A stretch of DNA of 64,000 nt from Xylanimonas cellulosilytica (GCA_001072465.1 JVKM01000036.1:1-64000), one strand, 5' to 3'. Counted from the stretch's first letter, positions 19,166 to 28,171 are shown. Translations and numbers: made by a program. Notes: a model not told the origin generated them from the letters alone.

Positions 19166-21250
19166 TCACGAACGAGCGGCCTCGATGGATTCCTTCGCGG
19201 CTGCGGCCACGTGCTCGGCATCGATGCCGTACTCCTTGAAGAGGAGTTCGCCCGGCGCGGAGGCACCGAAGTGCTCGATGGAGACCGCGCGGCCGGCGTC
19301 GCCGATCCAGCGGTACCACGGCAGGGCGATGCCGGCCTCGACGGAGACGCGGGCTCGCACCGACGGGGGCAGGACGGAGTCGCGGTACTCGCGGTCCTGG
19401 GCCTCGAACCAGTCGAGGCAGGGCACGGACACAACGCGGGCGGCAATGCCGTCAGCGGCCAGGGCTTCGCGTGCCTCGAGGGCGACGGAAACCTCGGAGC
19501 CGGAGGCCAGCAGGATCACGTCGGGCGTGCCCTCGGTGTCGGCCAGGACGTAGGCGCCGCGCGCCAGGTCCTCGGTGGTGGCCAGGCCGGTGCCTTCGCC
19601 ACGTGCCGGGTTGGGCAGGTTCTGGCGCGACAGGATGATGGCGGCCGGGTGGGACTGCTCGAGGATGGCCTTCCAGGACGCGGCGGTCTCGGCGGCGTCG
19701 GCGGGGCGCACGACAGCGAAGTTCGGGATCGCGCGGTAGGAGGCCAGGTGCTCGATCGGCTGGTGGGTCGGGCCGTCCTCGCCCACGCCGATGGAGTCGT
19801 GGGTCCACACGTAGGTGACGGGCAGGTCCATGAGGGCGGCGAGGCGCACGGCGCCGCGCATGAAGTCGGAGAACACGAAGAACGTGCCGCCGTAAGCGCG
19901 GGTGGAGCCGTCGGCGGCGATGCCGTTGAGGGCGGCACCCATCGCGAACTCGCGCACGCCGAAGTGGAGGTTGCGGCCGAACTCGTCGCCGCTGAAGGAC
20001 GAGGAGGAACGATGCGCGGGCAGGAACGAGGGCTCCCCCTTCAGGAAGGTGTTGTTCGAGCCGGCGAGGTCGGCGGAGCCGCCCCACAGCTCGGGCAGGA
20101 CGGGGGCGATCGCGTTGAGGACCTGGCCGGAGGCGGCGCGGGTCGCGATAGCCTTGCCCTCTTCGAAGGTGGGCAGCGCGGCTTCCCAACCCTCGGGGAG
20201 GCGGCCATCCAGGAGGCGCTCGAGCAGGGCGGCCTGCTCGGGGTGAGCGGCCTTCCACGCCTCGAAGCGTGCGTCCCAGTCCTTGCGGTACTCGGCGGCA
20301 CGGGCGGCGGCGCGGGCGCGGACCTCGTCCACGATCGCGGCGTCAGCGTCGAACATCTTCTCGGGGTCGGCGCCCAGGGCTTCCTTCAGGCCCTTGAGGG
20401 CCTCGGAGCCGAGCTTGGAGCCGTGGATGCCACCGGTGTTCTGCTTGCCGGGGGTCGGCCAGCCGATGATGGTGCGCAGCGCGATGAGCGAGGGCTTCTT
20501 GGTCTCGGCCTTGGCGGCATCGAGGGCGTCGTTCAGGGCGGCAGTGTTCTCCTCGTAGGAGCCGTCCTCACCGAGCCAGTCGACGCGCTGGACGTGCCAG
20601 CCGTAGGCCTCGTAGCGGGCCAGGACGTCCTCGTTGAAGGCGATAGAGGTGTCGTCTTCGATGGAGATGTGGTTGTCGTCCCAGATGACGGTGATGTTGC
20701 CCAGCTCCTGGGTGCCCGCGAGGGACGAAGCCTCAGCGGAGACGCCTTCTTCGAAGCAGCCGTCGCCGGCGATGACGTAGACGTTGTGGTCGAACACGGA
20801 CTCGCCGAGGGGGGTCTCGGGATCGAGCAGGCCGTGGACGCGGCGAGCGTTCATGGCGAAGCCGACGGCGGAGGCGATGCCGGTGCCCAGCGGGCCGGTG
20901 GTGATTTCGACGCCCTTGGTGTGGCCGTACTCGGGGTGGCCCGGGGTCAGGGAGCCGGCGGTGCGCAGGGTCTTGATGTCGTCGAGTTCGAGACCGAAGC
21001 CGGACAGGTAGAGCTGGACGTACTGGGTCAGCGACGAGTGGCCGGCCGAGAGGATGAAGCGGTCGCGACCGATCCAACGGGGGTCGGCGGGGTCGACGTT
21101 CATGACCTTGTTGTAGAGGAGGTAGGCGGCGGGGGCGAGCGAGATGGCGGTGCCGGGGTGGCCCGATCCGGCCTGCTCGACGGCGTCGGCGGCGAGGAGC
21201 TTAGCGGTCTTGACCGCTTCGTCATCGATGTGATCCCAGTGTAGTGACAC
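19166..21250 (-). CDS. tkt: transketolase
   Basis: 694-residue thiamine-diphosphate enzyme moving two-carbon ketol units between pentose phosphate and glycolytic sugars. The N-terminal GSGHPGTAISLAPAAYLLY is followed by the ThDP/metal motif starting GDGCFEEGVSAEASSLAG and ending WDDN. The pyrimidine-domain segment THDSIGVGEDGPTHQPIEHL is intact. GTG 21250 has TGGAGA 8 bases upstream; the 36 upstream in-frame codons cross the intergenic region towards xerD. The neighbouring zwf-opcA-pgl genes complete the pathway, but the transaldolase gene usually found between tkt and zwf is not here. Confidence 0.97.
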   Translation of the reverse strand: MSLHWDHIDDEAVKTAKLLAADAVEQAGSGHPGTAISLAPAAYLLYNKVMNVDPADPRWIGRDRFILSAGHSSLTQYVQLYLSGFGLELDDIKTLRTAGSLTPGHPEYGHTKGVEITTGPLGTGIASAVGFAMNARRVHGLLDPETPLGESVFDHNVYVIAGDGCFEEGVSAEASSLAGTQELGNITVIWDDNHISIEDDTSIAFNEDVLARYEAYGWHVQRVDWLGEDGSYEENTAALNDALDAAKAETKKPSLIALRTIIGWPTPGKQNTGGIHGSKLGSEALKGLKEALGADPEKMFDADAAIVDEVRARAAARAAEYRKDWDARFEAWKAAHPEQAALLERLLDGRLPEGWEAALPTFEEGKAIATRAASGQVLNAIAPVLPELWGGSADLAGSNNTFLKGEPSFLPAHRSSSSFSGDEFGRNLHFGVREFAMGAALNGIAADGSTRAYGGTFFVFSDFMRGAVRLAALMDLPVTYVWTHDSIGVGEDGPTHQPIEHLASYRAIPNFAVVRPADAAETAASWKAILEQSHPAAIILSRQNLPNPARGEGTGLATTEDLARGAYVLADTEGTPDVILLASGSEVSVALEAREALAADGIAARVVSVPCLDWFEAQDREYRDSVLPPSVRARVSVEAGIALPWYRWIGDAGRAVSIEHFGASAPGELLFKEYGIDAEHVAAAAKESIEAARS

Positions 21251-21365
21251 GTTGGTCTCCAGTTGTTGGGCCCCTGCATTGGGGCGGAAATGGTTTACCG
21301 CGTCACAGTCTAGCGAAAATGTGCGCATGCCGATAGCGATCCCGCACATATGTTGCATAGTCGCT

Positions 21366-21371
21366 TACCCT
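21366..21371 (+). promoter_or_regulatory. candidate -10 element for leaderless xerD mRNA
   Basis: TACCCT ends 6 bases before the xerD ATG, and no ribosome binding site precedes the ATG. It is the same hexamer and spacing as at uvrC. Confidence 0.45.
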
Positions 21372-21377
21372 GTCACC

Positions 21378-22325
21378 ATGACATCCCTCGAAGCTCTCGT
21401 CCGCGACTGGGTGGACTATCTGCGCGTCGAGAAGGGGGCGTCTGCGCATACAGTTTCGAACTATCGCCGCGACGTCACCCGCTACGCGTTTGACATGAAG
21501 AGTCGCGGCAAGGTTAGCGTCGAAGACATCAGTCCCAGGGACATCGAGGATTACACGATGCGCCTGGCATCTGGGCAGGTCACGGGAACTCCGGCGGCGG
21601 CATCGTCTGTGGCGCGCGCGTCGGCGGCGATCCGGGGACTCCACAAGTACGCGCTGACCGAGGGGGCGGTCGGAACCGATGCAGCTGCGCAGTTGCATGC
21701 CCCGCGTCAGGGGCGACACCTCCCCAAGGCCCTGTCCGTCGACGAGGTGGGGCGCCTGTTGGATGCTGCCCACGCCGACGATTCTCCGATCGGCCTGCGC
21801 GATGCCGCCCTCCTTGAGCTCCTGTACGCGACGGGCGCCCGCGTCTCGGAGGCAGTGTCCCTCAGTGCTGACGACCTCGACCTGGATGGAGACGTTCCTG
21901 TCGTGCGCCTGTTCGGAAAAGGGCGCAAAGAGCGGATTGTTCCCGTGGGGTCGTTCGCCGTGGATGCCCTCGATGCGTATCGGGTGCGCGCCCGCCCTGT
22001 CCTCGCTGTACGAGGCCGGGGATCCACCGCGTTTTTCCTGAACTCCCGGGGAGGCGCGCTGTCCCGGCAGAGCGCGTGGACCGCGATCCGGCGCGCAGCG
22101 GAGGCTGCGCAGCTGGGGGAGCGGGTGTCTCCGCATACGCTGCGGCACTCTTTTGCGACGCATCTGCTTGAGGGTGGCGCATCCGTACGCGAGGTGCAGG
22201 AGCTTCTCGGGCATGCGTCGGTGGCGACGACTCAGATCTACACGCAGGTGACTGCTGCCGCGCTGCGCGAAGTCTTTACGCTCTCGCACCCTCGGGCGCG
22301 TGGCACCGACGCATCCGCGCGGTGA
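21378..22325 (+). CDS. xerD: site-specific tyrosine recombinase XerD
   Basis: 315-residue tyrosine recombinase that resolves chromosome dimers at dif with a XerC partner. The N-terminal SAM-like core-binding domain (residues about 5-95) precedes the catalytic domain with Arg155 (ATGARVSEAV), Lys181 (GKGRKERIVP), His253/Arg256 (SPHTLRHSFATHLLEGG), His279 (LLGHASVATTQIYTQV) and nucleophile Tyr288. XerD is preferred to XerC because it sits directly before the parA-scpA-scpB chromosome-segregation genes, the standard actinobacterial position. ATG 21378 is the start that begins the SAM-like domain. No mobile element flanks it, so it is a housekeeping recombinase. Confidence 0.93.
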   Translation: MTSLEALVRDWVDYLRVEKGASAHTVSNYRRDVTRYAFDMKSRGKVSVEDISPRDIEDYTMRLASGQVTGTPAAASSVARASAAIRGLHKYALTEGAVGTDAAAQLHAPRQGRHLPKALSVDEVGRLLDAAHADDSPIGLRDAALLELLYATGARVSEAVSLSADDLDLDGDVPVVRLFGKGRKERIVPVGSFAVDALDAYRVRARPVLAVRGRGSTAFFLNSRGGALSRQSAWTAIRRAAEAAQLGERVSPHTLRHSFATHLLEGGASVREVQELLGHASVATTQIYTQVTAAALREVFTLSHPRARGTDASAR

Positions 22326-22330
22326 TGAAT

Positions 22331-22336
22331 TAGGAT
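22331..22336 (+). promoter_or_regulatory. candidate -10 element for leaderless parA mRNA
   Basis: TAGGAT begins 6 bases after the xerD stop codon ends and finishes 6 bases before the parA GTG. The intervening GGGGGC is too close to be a ribosome binding site. Confidence 0.45.
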
Positions 22337-22342
22337 GGGGGC

Positions 22343-23206
22343 GTGACCACGAACTCGCACCCTACGCTGACGCCCGACCTGCACGAAGAGCCGGTCGATT
22401 TTCCCGTGCCCGCGCCGCTGTCGGGGCACGGTCCTGCCCGTGTGATCGCGATGTGCAACCAAAAGGGTGGTGTCGGCAAGACGACCACCACCATCAACCT
22501 GGGCGCCGCGCTGGCCGAGTACGGGCGCCGTGTGCTGATCGTGGACTTCGACCCACAGGGTGCCGCTTCTGTTGGCCTGGGTATCAATGCCCTCGACATG
22601 GAGCAGACGATCTACACGCTACTCATGAACCCGAAGGCGGATGTCAAGGCGACTATCTGCCACACGTCGACGGAAAATCTTGACATTATCCCCGCGAACA
22701 TTGACCTGTCTGCGGCGGAGGTCCAGCTCGTCAACGAGGTTGCCCGCGAGAGCGCCTTGGCCCGCGTCCTGCGTCATGTCGAATCCGACTACGACGTGGT
22801 CCTCATCGACTGCCAGCCGTCCCTCGGTCTGCTTGCGGTCAATGCTCTGACGGCCGCTCACGGCGTCATCGTTCCGGTCGAGGCAGAGTTCTTCGCGCTG
22901 CGTGGCGTGGCCCTGCTGGTCGAGACGATCGAGACGGTGCGCGATCGCATCAACCCGCGCCTGAAGATTGACGGTATCGTCGCCACGATGGTCGACTCGC
23001 GCACGCTGCACTCGCGTGAGGTTCTCCAGCGTCTGCAGGAGGCTTTCGGCGATCTCGTGTTCGATACCCGTATCGGCCGCACGATCAAGTTCCCGGATGC
23101 TTCTGTAGCCACGGAGCCGATCATCTCCTACGCTCCCAACCACGCGGGCGCTCACGCGTACCGTCGACTCGCGCGGGAAGTCATCGCCCGTGGCGACGCG
23201 GCCTGA
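22343..23206 (+). CDS. ParA-family chromosome-partitioning ATPase
   Basis: 287-residue deviant Walker-A ATPase. The P-loop QKGGVGKTTTTINLGAALAE lies near residues 40-59, followed by VLIVDFDPQGAASVGLG and the Walker B-like VVLIDCQPSLGLLAVNAL. A proline-rich tail of about 30 residues precedes the ATPase domain. This is the ParA paralogue found beside scpAB in actinobacteria (Rv1708-like), not the oriC-proximal parAB pair; no parB follows. It probably acts in chromosome organisation, but the precise role of this paralogue is not settled. It overlaps scpA by 17 bases. Confidence 0.92.
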   Translation: MTTNSHPTLTPDLHEEPVDFPVPAPLSGHGPARVIAMCNQKGGVGKTTTTINLGAALAEYGRRVLIVDFDPQGAASVGLGINALDMEQTIYTLLMNPKADVKATICHTSTENLDIIPANIDLSAAEVQLVNEVARESALARVLRHVESDYDVVLIDCQPSLGLLAVNALTAAHGVIVPVEAEFFALRGVALLVETIETVRDRINPRLKIDGIVATMVDSRTLHSREVLQRLQEAFGDLVFDTRIGRTIKFPDASVATEPIISYAPNHAGAHAYRRLAREVIARGDAA

Positions 23207-24068
23207 CAGTCTCGAGGTTCAGGGGGAGTTCGACCTCTTCGCGGTCTCGCTCCCGGTTTTCGAAGGTCCTTTCGATCTTCTGCTGTCGCTGATCGCGCGC
23301 AAGAAACTCGACATCACTGAGGTCGCACTCGCGCAGGTGACCGACGAGTTCATCGCGTTTATGAAGGCGTCCCCGGATCTGTCGCGCACAACGGAATTCC
23401 TGGTTGTCGCGGCGACGCTACTCGACATGAAGGCTGCGCATTTGCTGCCCAGTGTCGACGAGGAGGATAACGCGTCCGAGGCTGATCTGGAGGCCCGCGA
23501 CCTCCTGTTCTCGCGGCTCCTGCAGTACAGGGCATTCAAGGAAGCGGCGAAACACATCGACGCGCGGATGGGGGAGTACGGCTCGTACGTCGCCAGGGAC
23601 GTGCCTCTCGAGCCGCATTTCGCGAGCCTCCTGCCCGAGCTTCGGTGGCTGACAACCCCCGAAGACCTTGCTCGTTTGGCGGCCGATGCCCTGTCATCGA
23701 CGACTCCGACGGTTCAGGTCGCCCATCTGCACGATCCCGTTGTACCCGTCCGCGAGCAGGCTCTCCTCGTCTCATCGCGGCTCGCCGAGGCGGGGCGAAT
23801 GACGTTCCATGAGCTCGTCGAGGATGCGCCCACGCGCGCCGTCGTCGTCTCTCGCTTCCTTGCGCTCTTGGAGCTCTACAGGCGTGGAGCCGTTGAGTTT
23901 GAGCAAGACGGGGCGCTTGGCGCGCTGACGATTCAGTGGACCGGCGACGAAGGAAGCATCGACATCGACGTGGACGACTATACGGGTGCCGGTGACGCGC
24001 ACTTAGCCACGGCCTCGTCCCCGCACGTGGCCGCGATTGAGACAGAAGGAGAAGACGCCGATGAGTGA
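23190..24068 (+). CDS. scpA: segregation and condensation protein A
   Basis: 292-residue kleisin that bridges SMC heads with ScpB. The N-terminal kleisin helix region contains LPVFEGPFDLLLSLIARKKLDITEVALAQVTDEF. The middle linker is acidic, and the C-terminal winged helix lies near residues 205-245 (RAVVVSRFLALLELYRRGAVEFEQ). GTG 23190 lies inside the end of parA, giving coupled translation; internal alternatives would remove residues before the conserved kleisin segment without a better ribosome site. scpB overlaps its end by 8 bases. Confidence 0.94.
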   Translation: MATRPDSLEVQGEFDLFAVSLPVFEGPFDLLLSLIARKKLDITEVALAQVTDEFIAFMKASPDLSRTTEFLVVAATLLDMKAAHLLPSVDEEDNASEADLEARDLLFSRLLQYRAFKEAAKHIDARMGEYGSYVARDVPLEPHFASLLPELRWLTTPEDLARLAADALSSTTPTVQVAHLHDPVVPVREQALLVSSRLAEAGRMTFHELVEDAPTRAVVVSRFLALLELYRRGAVEFEQDGALGALTIQWTGDEGSIDIDVDDYTGAGDAHLATASSPHVAAIETEGEDADE

Positions 24069-24621
24069 GAATACGCTGCGCGGTGCGATCGAGGCGATTC
24101 TGATGGTCGCCTCGGAGCCGGTTGCCGCGTCCGATCTTGCCGATGTCTTCGGCGTGAGCACCGCGGACATTGAACAGCACCTGCGCGCTCTCGCCGCCGA
24201 GTACCTGGGCGAGGGGCAGGAACGCCCGCGCGGTTTCGAGCTGCGCGAAGTGGCGGGCGGCTGGCGCATCTATTCCGCACGGGCATACGCGGATGTGGTC
24301 GGTCGTTTCGTCGTCGGCTCCTCGCACGCGCGCCTTTCTCAGGCTGCTCTCGAAACGCTGGCGGTCATTGCCTACCGTCAGCCCATTTCGAGGGCGCGAA
24401 TCTGCCGTATTCGTGGGGTGAATGTGGACGGTGTCGTGCGTACGCTGCTCGCCCGAGGCCTCGTGGAAGAGACGGGACTGACACCGTCTGGCGCGCGCCT
24501 GTACGGGACGACCGGGGAATTTCTTGAGAAAATGGGATTAACGAGCCTGTCGGAGCTGGTACCGTTGGCACCCTACCTGCCAGACGCCGACGCGCTGGAG
24601 GAATTGGAGGAAGAACTATGA
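24061..24621 (+). CDS. scpB: segregation and condensation protein B
   Basis: 186-residue ScpB, a double winged-helix protein that dimerises and binds the ScpA linker in the SMC condensin complex. The N-terminal LRGAIEAILMVASEPVAASDLADVFG and the core SHARLSQAALETLAVIAYRQPISRARICRIRGVN (first 20 residues diagnostic) mark the family. ATG 24061 follows AAGGAG; an upstream in-frame start at 24037 lies in scpA and adds 8 residues. The stop overlaps the rluB ATG (ATGA). Confidence 0.95.
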   Translation: MSENTLRGAIEAILMVASEPVAASDLADVFGVSTADIEQHLRALAAEYLGEGQERPRGFELREVAGGWRIYSARAYADVVGRFVVGSSHARLSQAALETLAVIAYRQPISRARICRIRGVNVDGVVRTLLARGLVEETGLTPSGARLYGTTGEFLEKMGLTSLSELVPLAPYLPDADALEELEEEL

Positions 24622-25367
24622 GGGCTAACCCCTACACCGAGGGTGGAGTGCGCCTGCAGAAGGTGCTCGCCCAGGCAGGCGTCGCATCCAGGCGCGCGTC
24701 CGAACAGATGATCGCCGACGGACGCGTGAGTGTCGATGGCACCGTGGTCCGTAACCAGGGCGTGCGCGTGGACCCGGCGAAGCAGGTGATTTACGTGGAC
24801 GGTGAGCGTCTGATCCTGGATGAGACGAAGCACATCGTCCTGGCCGTCAATAAGCCGATCGGCACGGTGTCCACGATGAGCGACCCGGAGGGCCGCCCCA
24901 CGATCGCCGACCTGATTGCCGACTACCCCGAGCGTCTCTACCATGTCGGGCGCCTCGATATCGACACGTCCGGCCTGCTGCTGCTGACCAACGATGGCGA
25001 GCTGGCGAACCGTCTGACGCACCCCAAGTACGAGATCCGCAAGACCTACGTGGCGCGCCTGCACGGCGAGGTCAAGCCCGGCGTCAAGCGCACCCTCATG
25101 AACGGCATCGAGCTGGAGGACGGTCCGATCAAGGTTGACTCCTTCCGCATCGTTGACACCTACGGCGATATCACGACCGTCGAGATCGTCGTACACGAGG
25201 GCCGCAACCGCCTCGTGCGCCGCATGATGGAGGCTGTTGGCTACCCGGTGCGCGAGCTTGTCCGCACGGGCTTCGGTCCGATCACTCTCGACCATCTCAA
25301 GCAGGGGACGACCCGCCGCGTGAAGGGCAACGCGCTGAGCGCACTGTACGGAGCCGTCGGACTGTGA
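24618..25367 (+). CDS. rluB: ribosomal large-subunit pseudouridine synthase RluB family
   Basis: 249-residue enzyme. An S4 RNA-binding domain at residues 9-65 (LQKVLAQAGVASRRASEQMI) precedes the RsuA/RluB catalytic domain, with the active-site Asp in HVGRLDIDTSGLLLLTNDGE and the later KTYVARLHGE and GRNRLVRRMMEAVGYPV. It would modify uridine in 23S rRNA; assignment to RluB over RsuA/RluE rests on the conserved scpB-rluB-cmk neighbourhood. Overlaps of 4 bases join it to scpB upstream and to the tyrA-like gene downstream. Confidence 0.92.
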   Translation: MRANPYTEGGVRLQKVLAQAGVASRRASEQMIADGRVSVDGTVVRNQGVRVDPAKQVIYVDGERLILDETKHIVLAVNKPIGTVSTMSDPEGRPTIADLIADYPERLYHVGRLDIDTSGLLLLTNDGELANRLTHPKYEIRKTYVARLHGEVKPGVKRTLMNGIELEDGPIKVDSFRIVDTYGDITTVEIVVHEGRNRLVRRMMEAVGYPVRELVRTGFGPITLDHLKQGTTRRVKGNALSALYGAVGL

Positions 25368-26563
25368 GCACCTCGGACGGCGTCGGCGCGCGCGTCGTGC
25401 AAACGGCGGGGCCGGTTCTCATTATCGGATCGGGCCTGCTGGGTGCGTCCCTGGGCCTCGCGCTGCGGGCCGGGGGAGTGCGCGTCTATCTCGAAGACGC
25501 CTCGCCCACTTCGCTACGCCTGGCCTCCGACGTGGGCGCCGGGCTGGCATTCGGTGACGTTCTCGCCGAGGCCGGGGTGCGCCCTCGCGAGTGTGGCTCG
25601 GATACGCCTTCGTATCAGGCGCCGTCCATCGTTGTCGTCGCGACGCCTCCGGATGTCGCGGACCGTGTGATCGTCGAATCGCTGCTACGTTTCCCCGGTG
25701 CGATCGTTACCGATGTAGCCTCCGTGAAGGACGCGGTTGTCGCCGATGTGCTGCGCGGCTTGGAGCGCGAAGGACGTCTCGAGGAAGCCTCGCGTTACGT
25801 CGGCTCGCATCCGATGGCAGGTCGTGAGCGCAGCGGTGCGGGTGCCGCAGATGCCGATCTGTTCTACGGACGTCCGTGGGTGATCGTTGCACACGAGTCG
25901 ACCTGGCCGCGCGCGGTGCTGGTGGCGCGCGCGTTGGCGACGGACGTCGGAGCCGTGCCCCTCGAGATGAACGCGGGAACGCATGACCACGCCGTCGCTC
26001 TCGTGTCGCACGTTCCTCAGCTGGTGTCGTCGATGCTTGCTGCGCGTCTTGTTGACGCCCCCGCCCAGGCGCTCGGGCTGGCGGGGCAGGGGCTGCGCGA
26101 TACCGCCCGCATTGCGGCCTCCGATCCGCGCCTGTGGACAGCGATTTTGGCCGGCAATGCCGGTCCGGTCGCAGACATCCTGCGCGATCTGCGCACCGAC
26201 CTCGATGACTTGCTGACACATCTCGACGCGGCCGCAGAACTCGGCCCCCTGCGTGGCGGTTCCGTGGGCGCGATCAATCGGGTCATGACCGCAGGTAATC
26301 AGGGCGTCGCGCGCATTCCCGGCAAGCACGGTGGGGCTCCTTCTCGGTATCGCGAGATCGAAGTGCTCATCCCCGACGAGCCGGGTGCTCTCGGTAGGCT
26401 TTTCAGCGAGCTTGGCGAGGCTGGTATCAACATTGAGGATTTGGTACTGGAGCACTCTGCGGGCGCACAGGCAGGCGTCGCCCGCATCATGATTGACCCG
26501 GCGGTCGTTGACCGCGCTGTCGCCGACCTGCAACAGCGGGGTTGGCGACTCATCACCCACTAA
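25364..26563 (+). CDS. tyrA: prephenate dehydrogenase with C-terminal ACT domain
   Basis: 399-residue NAD(P)-dependent enzyme of tyrosine synthesis. The Rossmann motif PVLIIGSGLLGASLGLALR lies near residues 18-36, the family His motif is VGSHPMAGRERSG, and an all-helical dimerisation region follows. The last 75 residues form an ACT domain (IEVLIPDEPGALGRLFSELG), usually a feedback sensor of aromatic amino acids. The start GTG overlaps the rluB stop (GTGA). Its place between rluB and cmk couples amino-acid synthesis to an rRNA-modification/segregation operon. Confidence 0.9.
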   Translation: MSTSDGVGARVVQTAGPVLIIGSGLLGASLGLALRAGGVRVYLEDASPTSLRLASDVGAGLAFGDVLAEAGVRPRECGSDTPSYQAPSIVVVATPPDVADRVIVESLLRFPGAIVTDVASVKDAVVADVLRGLEREGRLEEASRYVGSHPMAGRERSGAGAADADLFYGRPWVIVAHESTWPRAVLVARALATDVGAVPLEMNAGTHDHAVALVSHVPQLVSSMLAARLVDAPAQALGLAGQGLRDTARIAASDPRLWTAILAGNAGPVADILRDLRTDLDDLLTHLDAAAELGPLRGGSVGAINRVMTAGNQGVARIPGKHGGAPSRYREIEVLIPDEPGALGRLFSELGEAGINIEDLVLEHSAGAQAGVARIMIDPAVVDRAVADLQQRGWRLITH

Positions 26564-26589
26564 ACGACCTCGGTGAGGAGAACGTTTTG

Positions 26590-27324
26590 ATGAACGACAC
26601 GCAGCGTCGAGACGCGATTTCCCGCGTCGGCATCACGATTGCCATCGATGGACCGGCCGGTTCGGGTAAGTCCACGGTCTCAAAGGCTCTGGCGACCCGT
26701 CTGGGCATCGGCTACTTGGACACGGGCGCCATGTACCGTGCGCTCACGTGGTACTGCCTGGATGAAGGCATCGATCTGGAAGATACGGCTGCTGTAGCAG
26801 CTGCTGCGGATCGCATGCCGCTGCGCCTCGTCTCGGATCCTTCGGATCCGCACGTGTGGATCGGTGATTCAGAGATCACCCTCGAGATTCGCGAGCCGCG
26901 TATCGCCCTCGCGATTAAGCACATCTCGACGAATATGGATGTGCGCGCGTGGATGGCAGCCGAGCAGCGTCGCCGAATGATGGAGGCCCGTGAACAAGGC
27001 TCCGGCATGATCGCCGAGGGGCGTGATATCACGACCGTTGTCTGCCCTGATGCGGATGTTCGTGTTCTGTTGCTCGCCGATCAGGAGGCCCGTCTGCGTC
27101 GTCGGACGCTCGAACTCTACGGGGATGCCACCGAGGAACACATGGAGATTGTGCGGGCCCAGGTCGAGGGCCGTGACAAGGCCGATTCGCAGGTCTCTGA
27201 GTTCATGGTGGCCGCCCCTGGTGTCGAGACCGTTGACTCCACGGGACTCGATATCGAAGGCGTTTGTGAGGCCGTCCTGGTCTACGTTGACCGCGATCTC
27301 GAGGTCCGCGACGCAACGTGCTGA
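26590..27324 (+). CDS. cmk: cytidylate kinase
   Basis: 244-residue NMP kinase phosphorylating CMP/dCMP. The P-loop GPAGSGKST lies at residues 21-29. Other motifs are YLDTGAMYRALTWYCLDEG, the substrate-binding insertion typical of bacterial Cmk, and the MIAEGRDITTVVCPDADV segment. ATG 26590 is 9 bases from GAGGAG; a TTG three bases earlier is possible. In other actinobacteria cmk is followed directly by der, but here a bidirectional terminator follows and der lies about 3.7 kb away on the opposite strand. Confidence 0.95.
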   Translation: MNDTQRRDAISRVGITIAIDGPAGSGKSTVSKALATRLGIGYLDTGAMYRALTWYCLDEGIDLEDTAAVAAAADRMPLRLVSDPSDPHVWIGDSEITLEIREPRIALAIKHISTNMDVRAWMAAEQRRRMMEAREQGSGMIAEGRDITTVVCPDADVRVLLLADQEARLRRRTLELYGDATEEHMEIVRAQVEGRDKADSQVSEFMVAAPGVETVDSTGLDIEGVCEAVLVYVDRDLEVRDATC

Positions 27325-27341
27325 GACAGCGTATCGATACA

Positions 27342-27379
27342 CGTGAGTGCCCCGTACCTATTGGTACGGGGCACTCACG
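27342..27379. terminator. bidirectional terminator between cmk and the YGT-repeat gene
   Basis: Seventeen-base arms CGTGAGTGCCCCGTACC and complement with a TATT loop, 17 bases after cmk and 9 bases after the end of the convergent gene. It has no T-run on either strand. Confidence 0.65.
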
Positions 27380-27388
27380 GTGAATGGC

Positions 27389-28012
27389 TCAGAATCCTGT
27401 TCCGTAGGGTCCCTGGACGCCCTGCTGGTTACCGTAGGCCCCTGTGCCGTATGCCGGGGAGCCTGGCTGTGCCGCGTCCGCTGCGGTTCCGTATCCGGCT
27501 CCCGCAGTGCCGTAGCCGGCTCCAGGGGTTCCGTATCCGGTTCCAGCGCTTCCATAGCCGGTTCCAGCCGTACCGTATCCGGTTCCCGCAGTGCCGTAGC
27601 CGGTTCCAGGGGTTCCGTAGTTGTTTCCTGTCACGCCGTACTGGGGGCCATTGGGGCCGTTGAATGCCGTCGGCGGGGTCGAGTTGCGCTGAGTGGCCTT
27701 GAAGATCGCGAAGCGGACCAGAATACCGCCACCAACAATGAGGATTGCCAAGATCCAGGAGATGATTGTGATCGTGGGATTGTTGGAGTGCGAGCGGATT
27801 CGGATGCGCCTCGCCGGCATTGTCACCGCCTGCGTCTGTGCTCGCGTTCCCGGAGTCATGCTGGTGGGCGCCTGCGCGGGGACACTTGCAAGCGTGCTCA
27901 CCGTCGGGCTCGCTTGCGCAGCGGACCCCTGCGTGATGAACGCGGGTGCAAGGAAGCCTGTGGCTGCCAGAGCAAGGCTCGCCGTGACTGAGAGGAGGTG
28001 TCGACTGGTCAT
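27389..28012 (-). CDS. hypothetical exported/membrane protein with YGTxGxG heptad repeats
   Basis: 207 residues, not recognised as a known family. Residues 1-35 look like a signal peptide (LLSVTASLALAATGFLAPAF, then AQA). A basic stretch (ARRIRIRSH, 67-75) is followed by one transmembrane helix near 79-103. The C-terminal third is glycine/tyrosine-rich, with about seven tandem heptads of the form YGTxGxG (residues 125-180) and a YGTGF end. ATG 28012 is chosen because it starts the signal peptide. A plausible role is an envelope-anchored low-complexity protein; no function is claimed. It is convergent with cmk and upstream of nothing obvious. Confidence 0.7.
   Translation of the reverse strand: MTSRHLLSVTASLALAATGFLAPAFITQGSAAQASPTVSTLASVPAQAPTSMTPGTRAQTQAVTMPARRIRIRSHSNNPTITIISWILAILIVGGGILVRFAIFKATQRNSTPPTAFNGPNGPQYGVTGNNYGTPGTGYGTAGTGYGTAGTGYGSAGTGYGTPGAGYGTAGAGYGTAADAAQPGSPAYGTGAYGNQQGVQGPYGTGF
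27473..27640 (-). repeat. 21-bp tandem repeat array encoding YGTxGxG heptads
   Basis: About seven to eight in-frame units of 21 bases, imperfect at wobble positions, inside the hypothetical gene. Units vary mainly as YGTAGTG, YGTPGTG, YGSAGTG and YGTAGAG. Such arrays can expand or contract by slippage. Confidence 0.75.
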
Positions 28013-28171
28013 CAAAAGAAGCTCTCGTAGATGCATGGGATGCGGACGAAGGACAGTGTAGTCACCTTATGAGCGTCTATTCATCTGTTCCGGCTTCTGA
28101 CACGTGCCTCGGGGGCGAGCTGCGTATCAGCTCAATCTGACGAGGGTGTGGTGCGGCGCACTGCGGTCGGC

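Noticed and set aside
18398-21244. 948-codon plus-strand open frame opposite zwf and tkt
   Set aside because: It is a mirror frame caused by GC-rich codon bias of two certain genes; its composition is Gly/Val/Asp/Arg-rich with no family motif.
21378-22325. Tyrosine recombinase considered as a phage or element integrase
   Set aside because: Length, motif spacing and position before parA-scpAB fit chromosomal XerD.
27473-27640. Tandem 21-bp repeats considered as a CRISPR or regulatory repeat array
   Set aside because: Units are contiguous with no spacers, keep the reading frame and vary at wobble positions, as expected for protein heptads.
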